This document shows, in pieces, positions 7,238 to 11,962 of a DNA stretch of 11,962 nucleotides. Source of the stretch: JBCCSZ01 sp039199225 (GTDB lineage: Bacteria > Bacteroidota > Bacteroidia > Chitinophagales > Saprospiraceae); contig JBCCSZ010000245.1 of assembly GCA_039199225.1 (NCBI GenBank), positions 1-11,962 of the forward strand. The letters are read 5' to 3'. A model generated the notes under the pieces. It did no database searches. It had not been told where the DNA came from and saw only the letters and a program-made list of their open reading frames with translations. A program made the translations under genes and the position numbers. How positions within the stretch are numbered: position 1 is the stretch's first letter; every line of letters begins with the position of its first letter.

Positions 7238-8872
7238 ATGAAAACCATAGATCACTGTTCTTTAAAATCGCTTTTGGTATTGATGCTCTGTATCTTCACT
7301 ACGGGAAGCTTCTTTGCTCAGGACATTTCTACCAACCGCAATCCAGTCAGTATGGAGCACAACATCCTCTTTAATGCCAAGTTGCGGTATACCGTTTCGC
7401 ACAGTGGTGTGAATGGCTTTATCGATACTGATAATTTTTTCAACGGCCTTTTATCTCCACACTTTTTCAATTACACGCCTGGTACTCCTGTGGTCATCAC
7501 CATTGAAGACCTGCCGATTTTTCCTGTACAGCAGGGCGGCTACGTCGGTTGGACCACTCGCACCAAGCAACCCAAGGATTTCAAGTTTGAACTTTACAAC
7601 AACAACACTGCTACTTGGAACGTCATTGAAGACGTCACTAATTATCCTTCGACTTCCTTTGACTATCTCAAGGCGGTACCCGGAGGTACCTACACCAAGC
7701 TGCGCCTGACCATCAGCAGTTCACACGATACAAACAACAGCATTGGAATTTCTGAAATTTACTTCATCAATCCAGAAGCTACAAGACCTTATGATGGTCT
7801 TTTGGGAAAGGATCATCCCCCCATCAACTACCTGACTGTCGAGAGTTGGAAGGAGGGTAATGCTAATGTATCTGGCTTTTTTAAATACGGTAGCAATCAA
7901 ATCGTCGAGGGTATTGATCCGCACAACAATGCCGCCTTGCTCTGGGAGGGACAGTCCAGCAGTACTTCCGGACCCGATGGTGGCTTCTGGACCAAATTCG
8001 GTGTGGATCCTGAAAAGACCTACCGATTTATGGTTTGGTTGAAAAGGTCGGACATCAGTTGTGGCAGCACGTGCTTCGGACCTGGTGGCGGCGGTACAAC
8101 AGCTCTCGGCTCTACAACGCCCATCGGAAATCCTTACTTCTTCTGCGGCCAATTGCCCGAAAGCAATAAATGGTATTTGTTGGTCGGTTACTTGCACGGC
8201 AGCAATCACGATGGTACCCAGAGTTATGGTGGTGTCTATGATGGAGAGACCGGCGAAAAAGTTTTGAATACAACAGACTTTAGGAATACACCCACAGCCA
8301 TCCAGCAGTCTTTCCGCTCTTTCGCTCTATTGTGTGGTCAAAATGGCATTTCCCAATATGCCTGGGCGCCAAGGGTGGAAGAAGTCAATGGCAACGAAGC
8401 TCCAGTAGCGACCATCCTCGCGCAAGGTGGCGGCCAATGGACCTCTTACCAAGACCACATTTACTACAACAACGGCAGTGTAGGCATCAACACTTTGGAA
8501 ACCGAAATCGACCCTGCTTACAAGCTACTCGTCAATGGTGACATCAAGACCAAGCGCGTGAAAGTCACGCTCGACGGTTGGGCAGACTTCGTCTTCGATC
8601 CTTCCTACCAATTGCCTCCCCTCAAGGAAGTAAAGCAATATGTCGAAACCCACCGCCATCTGCCCGAAATCCCTTCCGAGCAAGAAGTGCTTGAAGAAGG
8701 TATTTACCTCGGTCAGATGAATAAGAAGCTCCTCCAAAAGGTAGAGGAATTAACCCTTTACTTGATTGGTCAACAAGAAAAGCTGGAACAGCAAAACCAG
8801 GAATTGCAAAAGCTACAATTAGAAATCCAGCAGATGCGCCAACAAATGCAGGCACAACAAAAAAATGATTGA
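7238..8872 (+). CDS. Secreted tail-fibre-like surface protein
   Basis: 544 residues. The N-terminus is a signal peptide (SLLVLMLCIFTTGSFFAQ, cleavage near 27-28). Residues 30-185 (SMEHNILFNAKLRYTVSHSG ... LRLTISSS, GISEIYFINPEA) look like a discoidin-type beta sandwich. Residues 190-390 (ESWKEGNANVSG, DPEKTYRFMVWLKRSD, PYFFCGQLPESNKWYLLVGY) form a second beta-rich domain. From about 410 comes a tail-fibre-type end (GSVGINTLETEIDPAYKLLV, DGWADFVFDPSYQLPPLKEV, HRHLPEIPSEQEVLEEGIYL) and a Gln-rich coiled coil (about 495-544), typical of trimeric fibres. The start is supported by the signal peptide and an A-rich leader. No T9SS C-terminal domain is visible. It may bind cell-surface sugars or other cells. 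The family is widespread in Bacteroidota with no established function that I know of. It lies 111 bp after the immunity gene and ends before a strong terminator. Confidence 0.88.
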   Translation: MKTIDHCSLKSLLVLMLCIFTTGSFFAQDISTNRNPVSMEHNILFNAKLRYTVSHSGVNGFIDTDNFFNGLLSPHFFNYTPGTPVVITIEDLPIFPVQQGGYVGWTTRTKQPKDFKFELYNNNTATWNVIEDVTNYPSTSFDYLKAVPGGTYTKLRLTISSSHDTNNSIGISEIYFINPEATRPYDGLLGKDHPPINYLTVESWKEGNANVSGFFKYGSNQIVEGIDPHNNAALLWEGQSSSTSGPDGGFWTKFGVDPEKTYRFMVWLKRSDISCGSTCFGPGGGGTTALGSTTPIGNPYFFCGQLPESNKWYLLVGYLHGSNHDGTQSYGGVYDGETGEKVLNTTDFRNTPTAIQQSFRSFALLCGQNGISQYAWAPRVEEVNGNEAPVATILAQGGGQWTSYQDHIYYNNGSVGINTLETEIDPAYKLLVNGDIKTKRVKVTLDGWADFVFDPSYQLPPLKEVKQYVETHRHLPEIPSEQEVLEEGIYLGQMNKKLLQKVEELTLYLIGQQEKLEQQNQELQKLQLEIQQMRQQMQAQQKND

Positions 8873-8924
8873 TCCCCAAGGATAAAAAAATTAATGGCTT
8901 GCCGGATCATCGGCTGGAGAGAGG

Positions 8925-8953
8925 CTCCCACACCTTCGGGTAGTGGGAGTTTT
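8925..8953 (+). terminator. Intrinsic terminator of the tail-fibre-like gene
   Basis: A hairpin CTCCCAC-ACC / loop TTCG / GGT-A-GTGGGAG: seven plus three base pairs with a single bulged A and a stable TTCG tetraloop, followed directly by TTTT and then GCTTT. It lies 52 bp after the stop of the + strand gene and just before the end of the converging - strand gene. The T run is on the + strand side; a run of A at 8884-8890 gives a distant T run for the other strand, so partial bidirectional use is possible. Confidence 0.88.
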
Positions 8954-8965
8954 GCTTTCCATGCA

Positions 8966-9634
8966 CTACTCGCCAATCAGCACCTTCCCCTTTGATAAGA
9001 AAAGCTTATTGAATAATATTTTGCTCGATTCATAAGCAACTCCTGCCACCAAGTAAATGTAGGATTGCTCGTAAAATGGTCCTTCAAAAATGATCCAGAG
9101 AAATAGAATGGCCACGTGAAGCATCCAAAAATTTCTGTTGATTTCAGATAGTCTTTCGCTGATGGCAACCAATAGAATGGAACCCACAGTGTACAAAATG
9201 ACTGTTGTAAGAACAGTCTGTATTTCGAAGTGAATCATTTCAAAAAAGACGATGACAATGAAGTAAATGCTTGTTAGGATTTTCCAAAAAGGCTTATCTA
9301 ATTTATTGCCGAGTAAGCTTCCGATAATTAAAATGATGATGTGGATGCGAATGAATAATTCATTGAAAGCACCAATACCGATGCTGTAGAAGAGGAACAT
9401 TGGAAAGCTGATATACAATGCCGCTGTCAAGGCTGGCTTTTTATTGGGATAGTCGTCAAAATAAAAATCGCAAAGAGCGATTAGAAAAAAGTGAACGCTT
9501 TGCCAAACAATGAACTTTGGAGGGACCGCTGCGTTCAGGCCATAGCCAAAAATTAATAGGAAGACCAGGGCTGCTTGAATGATTAGATTGATGGCTCTTT
9601 GGGTATTCTCCAATTGTGGATTGCTGTTTTTCAT
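8966..9634 (-). CDS. Uncharacterised polytopic membrane protein
   Basis: 222 residues with seven or eight hydrophobic segments (about 14-37, 41-59, 68-90, 93-109, 118-135, 140-158, 168-187 and 191-207), so an inner-membrane protein nearly without loops. The N-terminus MKNSNPQLENTQRAIN is hydrophilic and has no signal peptide. Tryptophan, phenylalanine and isoleucine are abundant. I see no catalytic or transport motif and do not recognise a family. The coding sequence is clearly A/T-richer than its neighbours (19 of 60 GC in both 9241-9300 and 9301-9360). It has its own upstream gap of 185 bp and converges on the tail-fibre-like gene. The membrane location is well supported; the function is unknown. 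Confidence 0.82.
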   Translation of the reverse strand: MKNSNPQLENTQRAINLIIQAALVFLLIFGYGLNAAVPPKFIVWQSVHFFLIALCDFYFDDYPNKKPALTAALYISFPMFLFYSIGIGAFNELFIRIHIIILIIGSLLGNKLDKPFWKILTSIYFIVIVFFEMIHFEIQTVLTTVILYTVGSILLVAISERLSEINRNFWMLHVAILFLWIIFEGPFYEQSYIYLVAGVAYESSKILFNKLFLSKGKVLIGE

Positions 9635-9765
9635 CGGTTGAGTAGTTATACTTAATTATGACTTGGTGTTGTTGAAAACCATTGCTTAGACTGCTACCTT
9701 ACAAGATGCTCAGTGGCATCTAATTCTAGTCACTTATCTTCTTGCGGATAAATAATTGGATAAGA

Positions 9766-9804
9766 GTAGGCAGAACCACTTGGAGCTGGTGTGATGCTGC
9801 CTAC
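9766..9804 (-). terminator. Inverted repeat after the T9SS-protein gene, possible terminator
   Basis: GTAGGCAG (9766-9773) pairs perfectly with CTGCCTAC (9797-9804), and ACCA (9775-9778) with TGGT (9787-9790) inside, after an uneven internal loop. Read on the - strand it begins 15 bp beyond the stop of the gene at 9820 and is followed by a T-containing tract (TCTTATCC then AATTATTTATCC) but no clean T run. Position favours a terminator for the - strand operon; the weak tail leaves a regulatory or chance hairpin possible. Confidence 0.5.
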
Positions 9805-9819
9805 CCGATTGCACAAATA

Positions 9820-10899
9820 TTATTGAACTATGAGTGGAAGTGCTGAAGTCCCTATTTTAACAAAGTAAGAGCCTTTAGGCAGTTGGCGGAGCGATAGCTC
9901 GTAAGGTGTCGATGAGATTTGGAATTCTTTTAGAACCTGTCCGCTCTTACCGATTAACTGTCCCCATTCATTTTCTCTTACATTTTGGATGATGACATAA
10001 TCACTGGTGGGGTTAGGGAAAATGTGAAAAGCAAGCTGTGTATTTGGTACCTCTTGTATTGTTGCCGAATGGTGTTGGATCGTACCCTCACTGCTGATGG
10101 TGAAGGTGCCAAAGCTGTTGACAAAAGGCTGTGTTCGCCAATGTACCTCGCTGCCCTGGGCTGCTTCCACGGTAGAGGCCGTGTGGTTGCCCTCGTCAAA
10201 GTGATTGACTTGACAACGCTGGCGGTCGAATCCAGGAAGTTCGTCTTTACCATTCCAGCGGAAGGAGAGCTGGGCGCGGGAGCCTCCTGCTAAGCCTTCG
10301 CTAATATGCCAGGAAGCATCGACGGCATTTTGGGTTTGAACCACACCTGATTCAAACTTTTGATAGACCTTTTCTTCTACCCTTGCACTGAATACGTCCA
10401 CTGCACCTTGGTTGTGAATGACAAGCGGCTTGTAGCCAAGACCTCCAATTGGAAAGTCGACTACACCTGCTGCAACCGTTTGGTGGAGGCTACCCATACC
10501 AGAAGTTTTGATGTACTCCTTTTCGCCATATTCAGCAATACGGCCACCTGGGGCGATGGTTAAATCGTGGTCGCCAATGTCTAGCAGCCCACTCGTCAGG
10601 TATAGGGCATTGGTAATCGTGCTTGCTTGGCCCAATCCTAGCTGTGCATCACCTTTGTCGATGGTTAGCTTGTGAAAAATTGTGGCAGAGCTTCCTCCAA
10701 CCTCGGATGAGACATCTCCTGAAAAGATGACCTCACCGACTCCTGTGCTGAAGGCACCATGGTTGACCAGGCCAGCATTGTCCAAGACGATGTAGCCTCC
10801 ACTCTGGACCACCTGGCCACCCTTGATGGTGACAAGCGTTTGGGCTGTCGAACCAGTTGCTACAAGGGATAATAAGATTGCAATATATTTAATTTTCAT
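9820..10899 (-). CDS. Secreted beta-rich protein with T9SS type A sorting domain
   Basis: 359 residues. The N-terminal signal peptide is MKIKYIAILLSLVATGSTAQ (cleavage near 19-20). The body is built of short beta repeats (GGQVVQSGGYIVLDNAGLVN, FHKLTIDKGDAQLGLGQAST, LYLTSGLLDIGDHDLTIAPG) of the type seen in Bacteroidota surface proteins, then a domain with KVYQKFESG and FRWNGKDELPG. Residues about 290-359 are the sorting domain: FPNPTSDYVIIQ, LIGKSGQVLKE, ELSLRQLPKGSYFVKI. By family knowledge this tail takes the protein through the type IX secretion system to the cell surface or medium, where it is cut off. The gene starts 23 bp after the adhesin gene ends, so the two are probably one operon. 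The exact ligand is unknown. Confidence 0.92.
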   Translation of the reverse strand: MKIKYIAILLSLVATGSTAQTLVTIKGGQVVQSGGYIVLDNAGLVNHGAFSTGVGEVIFSGDVSSEVGGSSATIFHKLTIDKGDAQLGLGQASTITNALYLTSGLLDIGDHDLTIAPGGRIAEYGEKEYIKTSGMGSLHQTVAAGVVDFPIGGLGYKPLVIHNQGAVDVFSARVEEKVYQKFESGVVQTQNAVDASWHISEGLAGGSRAQLSFRWNGKDELPGFDRQRCQVNHFDEGNHTASTVEAAQGSEVHWRTQPFVNSFGTFTISSEGTIQHHSATIQEVPNTQLAFHIFPNPTSDYVIIQNVRENEWGQLIGKSGQVLKEFQISSTPYELSLRQLPKGSYFVKIGTSALPLIVQ

Positions 10900-10922
10900 T
10901 TTGTGAATTTTTAGTAGGTTAC

Positions 10923-11962
10923 TTAATTCCAGGCCATCCAGTTGAGTTTTAGTTGCTGGCCCCAGCCTGCTCCCGGGCTATCGATTCTGTAGACATTGAG
11001 GGTGACAGAGGAAGTACTGATGGATTTGATAGTTGTTATAAAAACATCATTGTAGCCGCCGTTTGCTTCTTGAGGTGTGACCAATATCATAGGTGCAGAG
11101 GAGAACGTGCTGCCAAAGTGGATGGTCACGGTTTTTGCACCGCCCCCTGAACTGTTAGAGCCCACGTGGAATTGGCCACTCAGAATTTTATTGATGATTG
11201 TTCCGCCACCCACCTGGATGGAACCGTCGACGGTTAGGTTGCCGTCGGTCCTCAGATGTAACCTATTGATTCCCGTTCCATAAAAACCAAAGGTACCACT
11301 GCCGCTGGTCAGTTCGATGTTCCCCGTTTGCCAAGAGCCTTCGTCCAATCTGAATTTTCCGGAGCTGCCAAATTGTAGTTTGTCTGAAATAGCAAGGTTG
11401 CTAAAGGCACTGTTACCTTTCAAACTATTGATTTCTAAGTTGCCAGTGATTTTGGCATTTCCATTTTTATAAATGATCATGGCATCCGATTGTGTGCTAC
11501 TGTTACGACCATTTCCAAAGACCAATAAGCGGTCGGTGCTTACATAATTGTTTGGGTCATTTGTGACATCGGTGGTATTGTAATTACCTATAGCAACCTC
11601 AGAATAGGAACGTGCCTCCGTATTTCTACCAATTGCTGTAGCGTATTCACCGACGGCATCTGAAAGAATGCCAATTGCTGTACCGGTATTGTCAAAAGCC
11701 TCAGCAGTGTTGCCTAGCGCAGTAGAATACTTACCGTAGGCATTTGCAAAATGTCCTGCTGCTGTTGCGCCTACACCCAAAGCTTCGGTGCGATTGCCCA
11801 AGGCCAAGGCATTTCTCCCTTTGGCTTCCGCAAAACTACCTATAGCTACAGCATTCCTACTGGTTGCTTCCGCTTTGTAGCCTTTGGCTATTGTGTAAGA
11901 TTCGCTTGCGGTAGTCGACGGACCTATAGCGACAGAGAACTGGCCAGAGGCAGTTGAACTGA
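10923..11962 (-). CDS. YadA-like head-repeat adhesin with C-terminal H-type-lectin-like domain (5' partial)
   Basis: The frame is open to the right edge, so the start lies outside; the TTG at 11807 is an internal leucine within a repeat, not a start. The visible N-terminal part consists of 14-residue repeats of the type ATAIG-x4-EA-x3 (YadA head, left-handed beta roll). Then comes a stalk-like region (STDRLLVFGNGRNSSTQSDA, MIIYKNGNAKITGNLEI) common in Bacteroidota fibres. The C-terminal 80 residues (about 10926-11182) read as an H-type lectin fold: GAKTVTIHFGSTFSSAPMIL, SISTSSVTLNVYRID, WGQQLKLNWMAW. No T9SS tail and no YadA membrane anchor is present. It likely forms a trimeric, glycan-binding surface fibre, which is inference. 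A secreted T9SS protein follows 23 bp downstream. Confidence 0.88.
   Translation of the reverse strand, partial: SSTASGQFSVAIGPSTTASESYTIAKGYKAEATSRNAVAIGSFAEAKGRNALALGNRTEALGVGATAAGHFANAYGKYSTALGNTAEAFDNTGTAIGILSDAVGEYATAIGRNTEARSYSEVAIGNYNTTDVTNDPNNYVSTDRLLVFGNGRNSSTQSDAMIIYKNGNAKITGNLEINSLKGNSAFSNLAISDKLQFGSSGKFRLDEGSWQTGNIELTSGSGTFGFYGTGINRLHLRTDGNLTVDGSIQVGGGTIINKILSGQFHVGSNSSGGGAKTVTIHFGSTFSSAPMILVTPQEANGGYNDVFITTIKSISTSSVTLNVYRIDSPGAGWGQQLKLNWMAWN
10926..11182 (-). other. H-type-lectin-like C-terminal domain of the adhesin
   Basis: The last 80 or so residues show the order of an H-type lectin: a beta strand (VTIHFGSTFSSAPMILVTPQ), a middle strand pair ending in VTLNVYRID, and the closing WGQQLKLNWMAWN, in which the W and the NWMAW resemble the conserved tail of that fold. 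H-type lectins bind GalNAc and related sugars as trimers, which matches a trimeric fibre. The identification is by eye and the sugar is inferred from the family only. Confidence 0.6.
11600..11962 (-). repeat. Array of 14-residue (42-bp) YadA-head repeats
   Basis: Reading down from the edge: a partial unit, then SVAIGPSTTASESY (11936-11895), TIAKGYKAEATSRN, AVAIGSFAEAKGRN, ALALGNRTEALGVG, ATAAGHFANAYGKY, STALGNTAEAFDNT, GTAIGILSDAVGEY and ATAIGRNTEARSYS (11642-11601), then EVAIG begins the next region. Eight complete units of exactly 14 residues each are in register without a single insertion. They are conserved at the AIG core but diverged elsewhere, so the array is old, not a recent tandem duplication. 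Confidence 0.9.

Noticed and set aside
7721..8209. 162-codon open frame on the - strand inside the tail-fibre-like gene
   Set aside because: Antisense to a gene with signal peptide and recognisable domains; product has no recognisable feature.
11805..11807. TTG as start of the adhesin
   Set aside because: It falls inside a 14-residue repeat and the repeats continue in frame to the window edge.
11600..11962. CRISPR-like or recent tandem DNA repeat
   Set aside because: The 42-bp period is conserved at protein level only; the DNA units have diverged and there are no spacers.

Overview
The window looks like a piece of a Bacteroidota chromosome, most likely a marine or wastewater Saprospiria-type organism. 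The grounds are a giant Bacteroidota-style Rhs protein of the DUF6443-associated type, a protein with a type IX secretion (T9SS) C-terminal sorting domain, a tail-fibre-like surface protein of a Bacteroidota-typical kind, and A/T-rich leaders without clear Shine-Dalgarno sequences. The genus assignment is inference; nothing in the window fixes it.

Left half, + strand (1-7126): the 3' part of a very large Rhs gene enters from the left edge with no start in the window. It reads in order: a DUF6443-associated N-terminal region, a block of about 760 residues unusually rich in cysteine, an RHS/YD-repeat region with a small 3-coathanger-like domain inserted in it, the RHS-associated core ending in DPNGD, a hydrophobic pre-toxin segment, and a C-terminal domain of about 200 residues with a PD-(D/E)XK nuclease signature. 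The Rhs stop codon overlaps by one base the start of a small acidic protein, the candidate immunity protein. This is the classic layout of a polymorphic toxin-immunity pair, and it is the main system of interest in the window.

Middle, + strand (7127-8965): after a 111-bp gap comes a secreted 544-residue protein with a signal peptide, beta-rich domains and the Bacteroidota tail-fibre-like C-terminus ending in a Gln-rich coiled coil. A strong intrinsic terminator with a TTCG loop closes this transcription unit.

Right part, - strand (8966-11962): from the right edge inward, a partial adhesin made of exact 14-residue YadA-like head repeats, a stalk region and a C-terminal H-type-lectin-like domain. 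It is followed 23 bp later by a secreted T9SS-sorted beta-rich protein, probably in the same operon. After an inverted repeat that may terminate that operon lies an A/T-rich gene for an unrecognised 222-residue polytopic membrane protein. It converges on the tail-fibre-like gene at the terminator.

Overall the window is an envelope and inter-bacterial interaction region: a contact- or secretion-delivered nuclease toxin with its protective partner, flanked by surface-binding proteins. There is no gene-free stretch over 300 bases, and I saw no tRNA, rRNA, CRISPR array, transposase or integrase.
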